Assembly: GCA_031289115.1 (NCBI GenBank)
Contig: JAITQC010000054.1
Coordinates: forward strand, 1-41,246
Direction: 5' to 3'
DNA: 41,246 nt
Source: Planctomycetota bacterium
GTDB taxonomy: Bacteria; Planctomycetota; SZUA-567
The notes beneath the pieces are model-generated. The model searched no databases and was not told the DNA's origin. It was given only the letters and a program-made list of their open reading frames with translations. The translations under genes were made by a program, and so were the position numbers. Below are positions 25,099-34,597 of the stretch, piece by piece; the stretch's first letter is position 1; each line of letters opens with the position of its first letter.

Positions 25099-26685
25099 TT
25101 ACTCACTACTCCAGGACAGATCCATTTCACCAAATTTAATAGCCGGATCGGCCAGCATAGCGATCTGGCCGCCCTTCTCGGCTTCAATGGCGGAGAGCAC
25201 CGAGCGCTTGAGGTTGGAGATCGCCACCGCCTCCTCGGGACTCATGCGCACCTCCAGACGTCCCGTCCGTTCGTCAAAAAGCGCCCGGATACGCCGGATT
25301 AATTCTAGACCCAGCACATCCAGGGTTTTCCTGACGCCCGTCCCTTCACAGCAGGGGCATGGCGAATAAAGGGTTTTCTTGACACTCTGGCGAACCCGCT
25401 GCCGCGTCATTTCCATGACACCCAGCTGGCTTATGGGAAGGATGGTGGTGCGGGCCCGGTCGCGGCGTATGGCTTGCCGGAAGGCGTCTTCCACCGCCCG
25501 GCGATCCACCGCTTCCTCCATGTCGATGAAGTCGATCATCACCAAGCCGCCAAGGTCACGGAGGCGAAGTTGCCTAGCCACTTCCGCCGCCGCTTCCTTG
25601 TTCATGGCGAGCACGGTGTCCCTGGTCGAGGCGCCCTTGCGAAAACTTCCGGTGTTGACGTCAATCGCCACCAGGGCCTCGGTCTGTTCAATCACCACCT
25701 CGCCGCCGCTGGGAAGGCGTACCGAACGCTCCAGCGTCTTGTCTATCGCCTTCTCCACATCGTAACGGTCAAACAGTGGCTCCCCGTCGCCGTAGAGAAA
25801 CAATTTGCTTTTGAATTCTGGCATAAAGGCGTCGAGGAAGGCAATCGCCTGCTCGTAGCCAGCCTGGCTATCAACTATTATCTCGTCAACATCGTCGTAA
25901 ACAAAGTCGCGAATCGCCCGCACCACCAGATCTGACTCGTGGTAGAGGGAGAAGGGCGCCTTGGTTTTACGGGCCTGTTCCTTGATGGCATCCCAAAGAT
26001 TGGTGAGGCAGTCTAGATCGCGCTGGAGATCATCCTTGCCATGACCCATACCAGCGGTGCGGATGATGTAACCCATATCCCGCGGCGGTTTCAGTTTTTC
26101 CAGAACCGCCTTCAAGGCCTGGCGCTCTCCCTCGTCGGAAATTTTCTTGCTTACGCCACGCTTCTGCAGGGCAGGCATTAGGACCAGGTAACGTCCGGGA
26201 ATGGAGACATAGGTGGTGAGACTTGGACCCTTGGTGGCGAGTTGTTCGCGGGTGATCTGGACCAGAATCTCCTGGCCCTTGTAAAGCATGTCGCCAATGC
26301 CTGGCCGGCCGGAACCCTTCTTGTCCTTGCGTTTTCGGCGTTTCAGGACATCGTCGTAGCCACCAAACGGGGGAATGACGTCGTTGACGTGGAGAAAACC
26401 ATTTTTCTCGCCGCCAATGTCGACAAAGGCGGCCTGCAGGGTCGGCTCGACATTTTGAACCTTGCCCTTGTAAATGTTGCCATGGGTGAAACCATTGGTG
26501 GAACGCTCGATGTAAAGTTCCTCCAAACCTCCCGGGCCGACTATCGCCACCCGCAACTGCTCTAAATCGAGGGCGTTCATCAGCACCCGGCGGAGAGGGA
26601 CATGGTAATCGGAAATCTCTCCCTCAGAGGCTGGCTGGGTTGACACCGGCCGGGTTTTCGCTTTCCTTTCACGATTACGGGGCAA
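25099..26685 (-). CDS. rng: Ribonuclease G/E family endoribonuclease
   Basis: A 5'-end-dependent single-strand endonuclease of rRNA and mRNA processing. An S1 RNA-binding domain begins after ELYIERSTNG (GNIYKGKVQNVEPTLQAAFVDIG). An RNase-H-like and a DNase-I-like domain follow. The metal-binding aspartates are Asp342 (VAIDVNTGSF) and Asp385 (MIDFIDME), 43 residues apart as in E. coli RNase E. The zinc-link is CPCCEGTG. There is no long degradosome scaffold, so it is RNase G-like in size. I prefer the TTG at 26685, because AGGAG lies 8 nt upstream, giving 528 residues; a frame start at 26730 has no such site. The first ~35 residues are basic and unlike typical Rng. It is a single gene. Confidence 0.93.
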   Translation of the reverse strand: MPRNRERKAKTRPVSTQPASEGEISDYHVPLRRVLMNALDLEQLRVAIVGPGGLEELYIERSTNGFTHGNIYKGKVQNVEPTLQAAFVDIGGEKNGFLHVNDVIPPFGGYDDVLKRRKRKDKKGSGRPGIGDMLYKGQEILVQITREQLATKGPSLTTYVSIPGRYLVLMPALQKRGVSKKISDEGERQALKAVLEKLKPPRDMGYIIRTAGMGHGKDDLQRDLDCLTNLWDAIKEQARKTKAPFSLYHESDLVVRAIRDFVYDDVDEIIVDSQAGYEQAIAFLDAFMPEFKSKLFLYGDGEPLFDRYDVEKAIDKTLERSVRLPSGGEVVIEQTEALVAIDVNTGSFRKGASTRDTVLAMNKEAAAEVARQLRLRDLGGLVMIDFIDMEEAVDRRAVEDAFRQAIRRDRARTTILPISQLGVMEMTRQRVRQSVKKTLYSPCPCCEGTGVRKTLDVLGLELIRRIRALFDERTGRLEVRMSPEEAVAISNLKRSVLSAIEAEKGGQIAMLADPAIKFGEMDLSWSSE

Positions 26686-27054
26686 TCTGAATTCTCCTAT
26701 GGCACCTCCACCGGGATGCGCCTCTATCATCCGGTCAACCCGTTGGGTTGCGGGACGAATTGTAAACAGCGTTAAGGCCCTGCGAATACGGTGCTAGGCC
26801 CATCCTGGCGAACCGCGTGAACAGTCGACCCCAAAAACAACCGGCCGGGACAAAAAACGGTACAGGGGAAAACCAGCCTGCCCGGATCCGGCTCCTCCGG
26901 GCAAGCGTAAATTTAAAAAAAGAGATAGCGTTTCACCTGGAGTTAATCGTTCCAGAGACAACCGCCAAAAATGCTCCAACCCAGTCACAAAGGCTTAATA
27001 ATCATTAAAATACGTGTTTGCCGCCGGTGGCGCAAGAGAAATACGCTTTCCACC
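26686..27054. other. Gap between clpB and the RNase G gene
   Basis: No gene recognised. It has an 8-bp inverted repeat TGCCCGGA/TCCGGGCA (about 26878-26903), which may end clpB transcription on the minus strand although the following T-run is short. Confidence 0.4.
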
Positions 27055-29634
27055 TCAGCCGAAAACGATATCGCCCTTTTCCACTCCTACCTTGACCTGG
27101 TCTCCTGGGCGATAGGTGCCGTCCAGTATTTTTTCGGCGATGCGGTTTTGCAGGCGGTTTTGTATCACCCTGGCCAGGGGACGCGCCCCGAAGTCCGGGT
27201 TGTAACCCTCGCGGGCGAGAAGGTCGGCCGCCGCGGGCGACACTTCCAAACCAAGGTTCCGGCCCGCCAGTAGCTTGGCCAGGGCCGCCAGTTGAATAGC
27301 AAAAATCTCCCGCAGTTGCTCTTCGGAAAGACGGTGAAACACTATGACGTCATCCAGGCGGTTGAGAAACTCGGGGCGGAAATGCTGGCGAAGAATCTGG
27401 TTCAGGCGGTTTTGGAATTCCGGATTATCCAAGTCGGGAGCCTCGGCCACCTCGGCTGAACCAAGGTTGGAGGTGAGTATGACAATGGTGTTGGTGAAAT
27501 CAATTGTCCGCCCCTGGCCGTCAGTCAGCCGTCCCTCGTCCAAGAGTTGCAAGAGAATGTTAAAGACATCCGGATGCGCCTTCTCGATTTCATCAAAAAG
27601 CACCACGGCGTAGGGGCGCCGCCGCACCGCCTCGGTGAGGTAACCACCCTCCTCGTAACCAACATAACCGGGGGGAGCGCCAATCAGGCGAGCAACCGAA
27701 TGTTTCTCCATAAACTCCGACATGTCGATCCGGACCATGTTATGTTCATCGTCAAAGAGAAATTCGGCCAGGGATCGCGCCACCTCGGTTTTACCCACGC
27801 CAGTGGGACCAAGGAAGATGAAGTTCCCAATGGGGCGGTTGGAGCGCTGTAACCCGGCACGGCTGCGGCGGACAGCGTTGGCGACCGCCGCCAGGGCGGT
27901 GTCTTGTCCGATCACTCGCTCGCGCAGCCGCTCCTCCATCTTCAGAAGCTTCTGCATTTCGCTTTCCAGCATCCGTTTCACCGGTATCCCGGTCCAGCGT
28001 GACACCACCTCGGCTATATCCTCCGGCTCCACCTCTTCCTTGAGGAGGGCGCCGTCTTTTTGTAATTCCACCAGCCGGCTATTCTCAGCCTCAAGGTCCC
28101 GGGTCATGGCCGGGATACGCCCATAAGTCAATTCCGCCACTCGATCGAGCTGCCCATCCCGCTCTGCCAGCTCAGCCTGGCGCCGGGTTTCCTCTATTTC
28201 CTCCTTCAGCTTTCTAATCGCGGCTATGGCGCCTTTTTCCGCCTGCCAGCGTAGAGTCATCGCTCTTTTCTCTTCAGACAGGTCAGCTAACTGCCGCTCC
28301 AGACTCTGCCGCCGGGCTAGGGCCGGTGAGTCGGTGTCCTTGGCCAGGGCCTTAATCTCGATCTCCATCTGGATGTGGCGGCGAGTAAGGTCGTCAAGGC
28401 CCGCCGGCATGGAGTCAATCTGAATACGCAGACTCGAACACGCCTCGTCAACCAGGTCGATAGCCTTGTCAGGCAAAAAACGGTCGGCGATGTAACGGTG
28501 GGAAAGCTCCGCCGCTGACACCAGAGCGGAATCCTGGATCCGCACCCCATGGTGGACCTCATAACGCTCCTTAAGGCCGCGCAGGATGGCGATGCTTGAT
28601 TCAACCGTCGGTTCGCCGACAAAAACCGGCTGGAAACGCCGCGCCAGGGCAGCGTCCTTTTCCACGTGTTTCCTGAACTCATCCAGGGTGGTGGCGCCAA
28701 TGCAACGTAGTTCCCCCCTGGCTAGGGCCGGCTTAAGAAGATTGGCAGCGTCAGCCGCGCCCTCAGCCGCTCCCGCCCCGATTATGGTATGGAGTTCGTC
28801 AATGAAGAGCACCACCTCCCCGGCTGACTCAGTCACGTCTTTCAGAACCGCCTTCAGCCGGTCTTCAAACTCGCCCCGGTATTTGGCGCCAGCGATCAAG
28901 GCTCCCACATCCAGGGACAACACGCGGCGATTTTTCAAGCTCTCCGGCACGTCGCCAGCGGCGACTCGCCGGGCCAACCCCTCGGCAATGGCGGTTTTCC
29001 CAGTCCCTGGCTCGCCAATAAGGACCGGGTTGTTTTTGGTGCGCCGGGAGAGCACCTGCATGACCCGGCGTATTTCTTCGTCCCGGCCGATCACCGGATC
29101 AAGTTTACCTAGCCGCGCCTGTTCCGTCAGGTCGCGGGAATAACGCTGGAGCGCCTGGTACTTGTCTTCCGGGTTGGCATCAGTAACCCGGTGGGACCCC
29201 CGGATGTCCTGGAGCGCCGCCAACAGGTTTTCCCGGTTTATCCCCGATGCCGCCAGAGTGGCGGCCAAACCGTTTTTCGCCTTGTCCGCCACGGCGAGCA
29301 ACAGGTGTTCGCTCGCCAGGTATTCGTCGCGCATCTGCTGGGCTTCTTTCCAACCCATGTCAAGCACAGCTCTAAGGTCAGGAGAAAGGAGACTCCCGGC
29401 CTCAACTCCCGACACTTCGGGCTTACTTTTCAGCAGTTCCACCAGGCTCCCGTCCAGGCGATCCGGGTTGGCACCGACTTTTTTCAAAATCGAACCGGTG
29501 ATGCCACCTTCCTGCCGTAACATTGCTAACAACAGGTGCTCTGGGCCGATTTCCTGGTGGTTATGTTCCACCGCCAGCTGGCGGGATTTTTCCAAGGCTT
29601 CCTGAACTTTCAGGGTTAATTTATCTTGGCGCAT
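27055..29634 (-). CDS. clpB: Chaperone ClpB (protein disaggregase)
   Basis: An ATP-driven hexameric disaggregase working with DnaK. The 859-residue protein has two N-terminal Clp repeats (1-145). AAA-1 has Walker A GEPGTGKT (207-214) and Walker [12 protein letters not shown] middle coiled coil of about 120 residues distinguishes ClpB from ClpA/ClpC. AAA-2 has GPTGVGKT (609-616) and [15 protein letters not shown]. There is no ClpP-binding loop. GAGGAG lies 7 nt before the ATG. No CIRCE element is seen upstream; instead there is a TATAAT -10 box with a TTGCCA/TGGCAA dyad in the -35 region. Confidence 0.98.
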   Translation of the reverse strand: MRQDKLTLKVQEALEKSRQLAVEHNHQEIGPEHLLLAMLRQEGGITGSILKKVGANPDRLDGSLVELLKSKPEVSGVEAGSLLSPDLRAVLDMGWKEAQQMRDEYLASEHLLLAVADKAKNGLAATLAASGINRENLLAALQDIRGSHRVTDANPEDKYQALQRYSRDLTEQARLGKLDPVIGRDEEIRRVMQVLSRRTKNNPVLIGEPGTGKTAIAEGLARRVAAGDVPESLKNRRVLSLDVGALIAGAKYRGEFEDRLKAVLKDVTESAGEVVLFIDELHTIIGAGAAEGAADAANLLKPALARGELRCIGATTLDEFRKHVEKDAALARRFQPVFVGEPTVESSIAILRGLKERYEVHHGVRIQDSALVSAAELSHRYIADRFLPDKAIDLVDEACSSLRIQIDSMPAGLDDLTRRHIQMEIEIKALAKDTDSPALARRQSLERQLADLSEEKRAMTLRWQAEKGAIAAIRKLKEEIEETRRQAELAERDGQLDRVAELTYGRIPAMTRDLEAENSRLVELQKDGALLKEEVEPEDIAEVVSRWTGIPVKRMLESEMQKLLKMEERLRERVIGQDTALAAVANAVRRSRAGLQRSNRPIGNFIFLGPTGVGKTEVARSLAEFLFDDEHNMVRIDMSEFMEKHSVARLIGAPPGYVGYEEGGYLTEAVRRRPYAVVLFDEIEKAHPDVFNILLQLLDEGRLTDGQGRTIDFTNTIVILTSNLGSAEVAEAPDLDNPEFQNRLNQILRQHFRPEFLNRLDDVIVFHRLSEEQLREIFAIQLAALAKLLAGRNLGLEVSPAAADLLAREGYNPDFGARPLARVIQNRLQNRIAEKILDGTYRPGDQVKVGVEKGDIVFG

Positions 29635-29776
29635 GGCGATTCTCCTCTAAGTGACGATAGACGGCTGGGAAAGCCGATCTGTCTAGAAATTGTCAACCCA
29701 GCCCTCTGGGTGTCCTAGTTCAGGCAGGAACTTCCCGCCCCGACACCTCTATTTGGCGTTCAGGCTGGACAAAGAC

Positions 29777-29782
29777 ATTATA
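29777..29782 (-). promoter_or_regulatory. clpB: Probable -10 box of the clpB promoter
   Basis: The minus strand reads a perfect TATAAT. The region at -35 spacing is occupied by the dyad at 29793-29808 and has no TTGACA. This suggests an activator- or repressor-dependent promoter. The leader would be about 135 nt. Confidence 0.45.
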
Positions 29783-29792
29783 AGCAAGCGAT

Positions 29793-29808
29793 TTGCCATT
29801 TTTGGCAA
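29793..29808. promoter_or_regulatory. Operator-like dyad TTGCCA-N4-TGGCAA
   Basis: A perfect 6-bp dyad with a TTTT centre overlaps the expected -35 region of clpB. Related sequences occur at 29896-29910 (TGGCAAAAATGGCAA) and 30015-30028 (TTGCCGTTTTTGCA). The protein that might bind is unknown. Confidence 0.5.
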
Positions 29809-30041
29809 TTTAGCCAGGTAGAGTTAGAATCGCTAAGCTAAAACCCATAGGCAATGCTATAATTAGATAAGGCGACAGCAAGTAATTGCCCCGCCTGGCA
29901 AAAATGGCAAAAAAACAGGGGGTTTTCCAAAAAGCTTGTCATTTTGACAAAACAGTTGTTCGGGATATTCAAGGGGCCATCATTTTCGCTTGATTTTGTA
30001 GCAATTTCAGATATTTGCCGTTTTTGCACGTTTTTTGCAGG

Positions 30042-30069
30042 TTGACAAATACGGAAATACGGTTATACT
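30042..30069 (+). promoter_or_regulatory. Promoter of the HEAT-repeat gene
   Basis: A perfect TTGACA (30042-30047) and TATACT (30064-30069) with a 16-nt spacer. It begins 13 nt after the third TTGCC-type site. The leader would be about 160 nt. Confidence 0.65.
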
Positions 30070-30237
30070 TTTTAATTCTTAATTAATTAGGCATAAATAA
30101 TGTTCAGAGAAAATCGGATTTCTATATTATTGTTATAAAATGAGTTGTATTGTTTTTGCCAATCTAGCCCAAGTATTTGCGGTAAAAGTTTAAAATTTGG
30201 GCTATTTGGTAATTTTGCCCTGGGGTGACCGCTGGCA

Positions 30238-31863
30238 GTGAACGCAACCTTGAAATCAATACAACAATTAATCACTCATCCCGACCGCGAATTGCGACTG
30301 TCGGCCATACGGGTATTGCGCGCCATCAACATTCGGGAAATGGCAATTCACAAGATTCTCGCCAATTTGATGATAGAAACGGACGATAGCGAGATTTTCG
30401 AGGCCGCCCTGGCAACTATCGAGGCCGCTCCCCACGAACAAATACTACGCCAACTGGTGCGTACCCTGGACCGTGACGAAAAGTATCTTGAACGCATACT
30501 TGACGCCATCGCCAAAATCGGCTCCAAGGCGGTTCTACCCCTTAAACAGCAGTTCGAAAAGGTGCCGCCCGAGACGCAACGCCGCATGGTCCGGGTGCTA
30601 CCGCGGATCCGCACCCATCTCGCCCATTCCTTCCTTATTGACTGCCTGGCCCATCCTGACCTTATCCTCATGCGCGAGGCCATCCGTGCGCTCCGGGAAG
30701 AAATAGAAAAATACAACCCGGCCGAGCGTAACGATCTCCTTAGTCAGTTACAATTACAATTGAAGGACAAAAGATTCCGCCAGAACGACTCCGCCCTTTC
30801 GGCGGGAATAATCGCCCTGGGAATAATCGCCGATCCCCGTTCCGAGTCAAAACTCTTGTCTTTCGCCGCTCCCGGTGGCACCACGCATATCCGTCGCTAT
30901 GCCCTGATGAGTTTGGCCAACCTTCCCCTGGCCGACTCCAGTCACCCGGAAATAGTCTCCGCCCTCTATCCCATGTTGGAAGACCCTGACTACGATGGAC
31001 TGGTGCGGCACGCGGTGACCGTGTTGGAACTGATAAACCCGGACCCGGACGAGCAAGACCACCTGCGTAGCCTTTTAAAAAACCGCCATACTGGTGTGCG
31101 CATTTTCGCCATCGGCAAACTCGCCAGTCTTGATTCCGCCCCCAACGCCCAGTTGATTCTGGATTTCCTCTCCGCAAGCGACCAGGCCCTGAAAGAGGCG
31201 GCGGTGACGGCCCTGTCCCAGATGCCGGCGGCGGTAAACATAATTCTCAAGGCCATAGACGAGACCCCGGGGCAATTACGAATTCAAGATGTGGTGTCCA
31301 TTCTTTCCCACCACGCCAACCGCATTACCGCCGAGCGCGCTCGGAATCGCATCAAAAAACTCTTGGCCATGGACCGCCATAACGACCGCTTCTTCGACAT
31401 CCACTGGGAGGCTATGAAAAACCTCCGCCCCGATATCTTGCGCACGGAAATTCTCAAAATTGTCGACGAGGCCTTCTCTGCCGGCCAATACCGCCAGGCC
31501 AAGGAACATTTGGAACTTCTTGACATTGGCGGTCTACTCACGGTCGACCTCCGCTACCGCTTGATGCTGGCCAGCCTCAAGGTTTCCAGCAAATCCCGTT
31601 CCCGTAGCTACCGCGCCTCCGACCCCGCCCTGGAACACGCGGTCCAGCTTCTATTGGAAAACCCGCGTGATTTCAAGCGCCGTCTCGTGTCGGAGAAAAT
31701 TCTTTCCGACGAGGATTTCCTCTACCTCGGCTATCATTTTTCCGAGCGACTCAATGAGGAAAGGCGTTTTGGCGCTGACATCCTCCGCCACGTCGTCACC
31801 ACTTGGCCGCGGCGGCAGAGCGCCAAAACCGCTAAACAGAAATTGCAGGTGGAGGGGCAATAG
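30238..31863 (+). CDS. HEAT-repeat protein of unknown role
   Basis: A 541-residue soluble protein without signal or membrane segment. It is built of roughly 35-40-residue paired helices of HEAT/PBS-lyase type, for example HPDRELRLSAIRVLRAI (near 14), HPDLILMREAIRALREEI (near 139), DPDYDGLVRHAVTVLELI (near 252), RHTGVRIFAIGKLASL (near 287) and SDQALKEAAVTALSQM (near 318). The C-terminal third is helical, TPR-like in places (SAGQYRQAKEHLELLDI), and ends in a Lys/Gln-rich tail. Such solenoids are protein-protein scaffolds; no catalytic motif is seen. The start is a GTG with a GGGGTGA-like site. The gene stands alone, divergent from clpB and convergent with the HPr operon, with strong promoter and terminator. 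Confidence 0.8.
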   Translation: MNATLKSIQQLITHPDRELRLSAIRVLRAINIREMAIHKILANLMIETDDSEIFEAALATIEAAPHEQILRQLVRTLDRDEKYLERILDAIAKIGSKAVLPLKQQFEKVPPETQRRMVRVLPRIRTHLAHSFLIDCLAHPDLILMREAIRALREEIEKYNPAERNDLLSQLQLQLKDKRFRQNDSALSAGIIALGIIADPRSESKLLSFAAPGGTTHIRRYALMSLANLPLADSSHPEIVSALYPMLEDPDYDGLVRHAVTVLELINPDPDEQDHLRSLLKNRHTGVRIFAIGKLASLDSAPNAQLILDFLSASDQALKEAAVTALSQMPAAVNIILKAIDETPGQLRIQDVVSILSHHANRITAERARNRIKKLLAMDRHNDRFFDIHWEAMKNLRPDILRTEILKIVDEAFSAGQYRQAKEHLELLDIGGLLTVDLRYRLMLASLKVSSKSRSRSYRASDPALEHAVQLLLENPRDFKRRLVSEKILSDEDFLYLGYHFSERLNEERRFGADILRHVVTTWPRRQSAKTAKQKLQVEGQ

Positions 31864-31889
31864 GCTTCACCCGGGAACTGGAAAAACTA

Positions 31890-31930
31890 GACGGGCGGGT
31901 CACTTTAGGTGACCCGCCCGTCTGCTTTTT
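31890..31930. terminator. Bidirectional terminator between the HEAT gene and HPr gene
   Basis: A perfect 14-bp stem (GACGGGCGGGTCAC/GTGACCCGCCCGTC) with a 5-nt loop. The plus strand continues TGCTTTTT, the minus strand CTAGTTTTTCC. It serves both convergent genes. Confidence 0.93.
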
Positions 31931-31960
31931 AGCGTTGTTTTTGGCCCCGACGCCAGTTTT

Positions 31961-32245
31961 TTAGACGTCGTGGTTACCAAAATCGCTTTCCATTAGTGTC
32001 GCCAGCTTCTCCATCGCCTCAATAGCGTCGTCACCCTTGATCCGAAGCTCCAGATTCACGCCGGGGGAGGCAGCCAACATCATCACGTCGAGGATATTTT
32101 TCGCGTTGGCCGGGGGTTCACCATCCTTGACAACCTCTATATCGGAGTTGAAGGTGTTGGATAGGGCGACTATCTTGGCTGCCGGACGAGCGTGAATACC
32201 ATATTTGTGCCTGACCGTAACAGTCCGCTTCTCTATTTTAGACAT
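31961..32245 (-). CDS. HPr-family phosphocarrier protein lacking the regulatory serine
   Basis: A phosphocarrier of the PEP-dependent phosphotransferase system. The active-site histidine lies in YGIHARPAAKIV (His18 counting from the ATG at 32245). The region holding regulatory Ser46 in Gram-positive HPr (LKSIMGVM) is AKNILDVMML here: the serine is replaced by Asn, so HprK-type phosphorylation at this site is not possible. Length is about 94 residues. The frame opens at 32269 with an ATGA overlap with the yvcK stop. I prefer 32245, where AGAGGG is close upstream; the choice is uncertain. It is the last gene of the hpf-ptsN-yvcK operon. With ptsN this looks like a regulatory PTS; no EI or sugar permease is in the window. 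Confidence 0.9.
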   Translation of the reverse strand: MSKIEKRTVTVRHKYGIHARPAAKIVALSNTFNSDIEVVKDGEPPANAKNILDVMMLAASPGVNLELRIKGDDAIEAMEKLATLMESDFGNHDV

Positions 32246-32265
32246 TTTCCCTCTAAAGTACGGGG

Positions 32266-33513
32266 TCATCTTCCGGGATAGGCTATGGAAAAAACCTCCA
32301 TAACCGCTTTACCCAGTTTAGCCGGATCATGGCGCTGAGGATATTCCTCGTCGATGACATCCCGATAAACTATATCCACCCCGAGTGAAAGTGTTTCCCC
32401 GGCGTCATATTCGGTAAAGGCCACATTGTTGATAGCGAGGCCAACTCCTGCCGGGCGGTGGCTATTCACTACGGCGTAATCCAGACGAATCCCGGGCGCA
32501 TGCTTACGCAGAGTCTTGATGTGCCGGCTAACGGTGAAATCCCTGGATTCGCCCAATTGACCAAAAGTATTGATTATGAAAATAACCTTCCCACGAGAGT
32601 TATTTATAGCTTCCACTACCTTGGGATCAAGAAGATTTGGCAAAACCGAGGTAAAAAGGCTCCCCGGACCCAGGGTAATGAGTTCCGCCGTCTGGATAGC
32701 CCCCAGAACGTCGGGGGGTGGCTCACCTGGCGAAGGTTTGAGCGCCAAAGTCTCGATTTCCTTGCCACACTTGGCTATCCATTGCTGTCCCGTGGTCTTG
32801 CTGCCATCCGGATGCGTCGCCACCAGGCTAATCTTGTCCAGGGTGGCGGGAAGCACCTGGCCACGGACCGAGAGAATGTGGTTCATTTCCCGGATGGCAC
32901 CACCGAAATCGCCTTTAATCAGCGCGAGAACGGCGATAAAAAGATTACCGAAAGAGTGCCCCTGGAACTCGCCGTCTTTAAAGCGATATTGCATCAGGGC
33001 CGACATGCTTTCCCCGGTGTCGGCCAGGGCCACCAGGCAGTTACGGATATCGCCCGGGGGGAGCATGTCAAAATCCAGCCTCAGTTTACCTGAACTGCCA
33101 CCATCGTCAGCCACCGACACTATGGCGGTGGTCCGACGCGTATAGTCCCTTAAACCTGAAAGCAGGGTGCTTAAACCGTGACCACCCCCGAAGCAGACAA
33201 TGTTAGGCCCCTGCTCCAGACGATTGTATTGGTAAGCTATTTCCGTAAGGCCGCGGCTCTCGTCGGCCCGCCGCAGCATCTTTTCGATCCGGCGAACCAG
33301 CCGGTATATTCCGACCGATACCGCTAGCGTCCCCGCCGCTATAAAAATCACCGATGTGCTATAACTGTCCATCCCCAGAGGCTGGGCGTCAGGAAAAAAG
33401 ACGCCTAGAGTCAGGAACATGGCGCCAAAAAAAAGGGTGAAAAGGCCAAAGGTGATTAAAAAAACCCAGCGTTTAAGATGCAAACCCGGTTTAAGCCAGC
33501 GCCAATTAGCCAT
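32266..33513 (-). CDS. yvcK: YvcK/CofD-like gluconeogenesis factor with membrane anchor
   Basis: YvcK proteins bind UDP-sugars and are needed for growth on gluconeogenic carbon and for cell-wall homeostasis. The 415-residue protein has two N-terminal membrane segments (about 17-40 and 54-73), then the CofD-like Rossmann domain. The latter has CFGGGHGLSTLLSGLRDY (GGGHG 109-113), then VSVADDGGSSGKLR, DMLPPGDIRNCLVALAD, and LGPGSLFTSVLPNL. Plain B. subtilis YvcK lacks the anchor; anchored forms occur in other phyla. GAGG lies upstream of the ATG. It follows ptsN by 53 bp and overlaps the HPr frame. In B. subtilis yvcK neighbours rapZ and crh (an HPr paralogue), which fits the HPr linkage here. 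Confidence 0.93.
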   Translation of the reverse strand: MANWRWLKPGLHLKRWVFLITFGLFTLFFGAMFLTLGVFFPDAQPLGMDSYSTSVIFIAAGTLAVSVGIYRLVRRIEKMLRRADESRGLTEIAYQYNRLEQGPNIVCFGGGHGLSTLLSGLRDYTRRTTAIVSVADDGGSSGKLRLDFDMLPPGDIRNCLVALADTGESMSALMQYRFKDGEFQGHSFGNLFIAVLALIKGDFGGAIREMNHILSVRGQVLPATLDKISLVATHPDGSKTTGQQWIAKCGKEIETLALKPSPGEPPPDVLGAIQTAELITLGPGSLFTSVLPNLLDPKVVEAINNSRGKVIFIINTFGQLGESRDFTVSRHIKTLRKHAPGIRLDYAVVNSHRPAGVGLAINNVAFTEYDAGETLSLGVDIVYRDVIDEEYPQRHDPAKLGKAVMEVFSIAYPGR

Positions 33514-33566
33514 AATCCTCTCACCTCTAACCCGGGAGGCAAAAACCTATGCCAGCAGCAACAACC

Positions 33567-34040
33567 CTAGTCCTCGTTGTCGGAATCCTCAAAGAAATCC
33601 GCGATCTGGTTGTGATTAATCGCCTTGAGGAGACAATTGCGGAATTCAGCGTCCCGGCATTTTTTACTGATATAGGCCAGAGCTTTCAAATGCCGGTCGG
33701 CATATTCCCGGTTGGAGAGGAGAAGGAAAAAGAGATGGACCGGCTCGCCGTCCGGGGAACCAAAATCCACCCCTTCGCGGCTACGGCCAAACACCCCGAT
33801 GATATTTCTGACCGCCGGATGCTTGGCATGGGGCACCGCTACCGACAAGCCCTGGCCTAGGGCGGTGGTTTGCAACTCCTCCCGGTGGTAAAGTCCGGAA
33901 AGAATCCCCTCGCGCAAGTCTTCCCCTAGGGCTTCCCGCTGAAAAAGCACTTCGGCCAGCTCGTTAATCACTCCGGTCTTGGTCTGGGCGGAAAGATCGT
34001 CAAGTATCCGCTCCGGAGTTATAAAATCTCTGAACTGCAT
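33567..34040 (-). CDS. ptsN: PTS EIIA component, nitrogen-regulatory (EIIA-Ntr) type
   Basis: Accepts phosphate from HPr/NPr on a histidine and acts by protein contact rather than sugar transport. The 157-residue protein carries LGQGLSVAVPHAKHPAV with the probable phosphohistidine His71. The fold motifs (LLSNREYADRHLKALAYISK) match PtsN/fructose EIIA. AAAGGA lies upstream of the ATG. It stands 84 bp after hpf and 53 bp before yvcK on the same strand. The hpf-ptsN pairing is also seen in the rpoN clusters of Proteobacteria. No rpoN is visible here. Confidence 0.93.
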   Translation of the reverse strand: MQFRDFITPERILDDLSAQTKTGVINELAEVLFQREALGEDLREGILSGLYHREELQTTALGQGLSVAVPHAKHPAVRNIIGVFGRSREGVDFGSPDGEPVHLFFLLLSNREYADRHLKALAYISKKCRDAEFRNCLLKAINHNQIADFFEDSDNED

Positions 34041-34124
34041 GGTTTTCCTTTGTGTTCGCTTCCGGAAAAATCCTCCGGCAGGAGGATGGCCAAGGTCGGG
34101 CCAAGAAAAACTACTTCCGCTACC

Positions 34125-34472
34125 CTACACCTCCGCTAAATCTTCGCCACCATCGCGCACCCGGTCATTTTTATTCGCCCGCCGCCGTGCCGAATCGCGC
34201 TCTTTGGTTTTGCGAAGTTGCCGTTCACATTTCACTATCGCCACATCCACCGCCCCCTGTATGGTGTCGGCGTAGACCTCGATTACTATGGAGTCATGAC
34301 TGTCCAAGCGAATTATGGCTTCACAACCTATCCGGCGCTCTTCCGCCTCCACCACCACTTCAACACTTTGGATCCGCGGATTGAATTTTACCAATCGGGC
34401 AAACTTTTCTTTGGCTTCCTCCCTGACATCAGACGGAATCTCAATTTTCTTTGCGGTTAACTGTATATTCAT
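34125..34472 (-). CDS. hpf: Ribosome hibernation-promoting factor (HPF/YfiA family)
   Basis: Binds the 30S A/P-site region in slow growth and stabilises idle ribosomes. The 115-residue protein matches the S30AE/Sigma-54 modulation domain: MNIQLTAKKIEIPSDVREEAKEKF, a VEVVVEAEERR strand, then EVYADTIQGAVDVAIVKCERQLRK. The end is a charged tail without the second domain, i.e. the short form; dimerisation would then need another factor. It is the first gene of the operon and has a strong promoter upstream. Confidence 0.93.
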   Translation of the reverse strand: MNIQLTAKKIEIPSDVREEAKEKFARLVKFNPRIQSVEVVVEAEERRIGCEAIIRLDSHDSIVIEVYADTIQGAVDVAIVKCERQLRKTKERDSARRRANKNDRVRDGGEDLAEV

Positions 34473-34597
34473 GTCTAGTCCCCTCCCCTACCCTCAGGTT
34501 GCTTTCTGGTGAAAAAACACCACCGGTCTTTTACCATCGCCAGGAAACGGAATGACCGTGAAAATCCCCCGGCGTTTCACTGTATTCACCGGTACCG

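Larger units (their letters stand above)
29635..30041. other. AT-rich divergent intergenic region between clpB and the HEAT-repeat gene
   Basis: No gene; the short frames here have no ribosome-binding site. The clpB leader side has two small hairpins (CGGCT/AGCCG at 29662-29676 and ACCCAG/CTGGGT at 29696-29711). Beyond it lie a clpB -10 box and three related TTGCC/TGGCAA-type sites. The composition is much more AT-rich than the genes around it. Confidence 0.6.

Noticed and set aside
29635-29800. CIRCE or sigma-32 promoter for clpB
   Set aside because: No TTAGCACTC-N9-GAGTGCTAA and no CTTGAA...CCCCAT arrangement could be found by eye.
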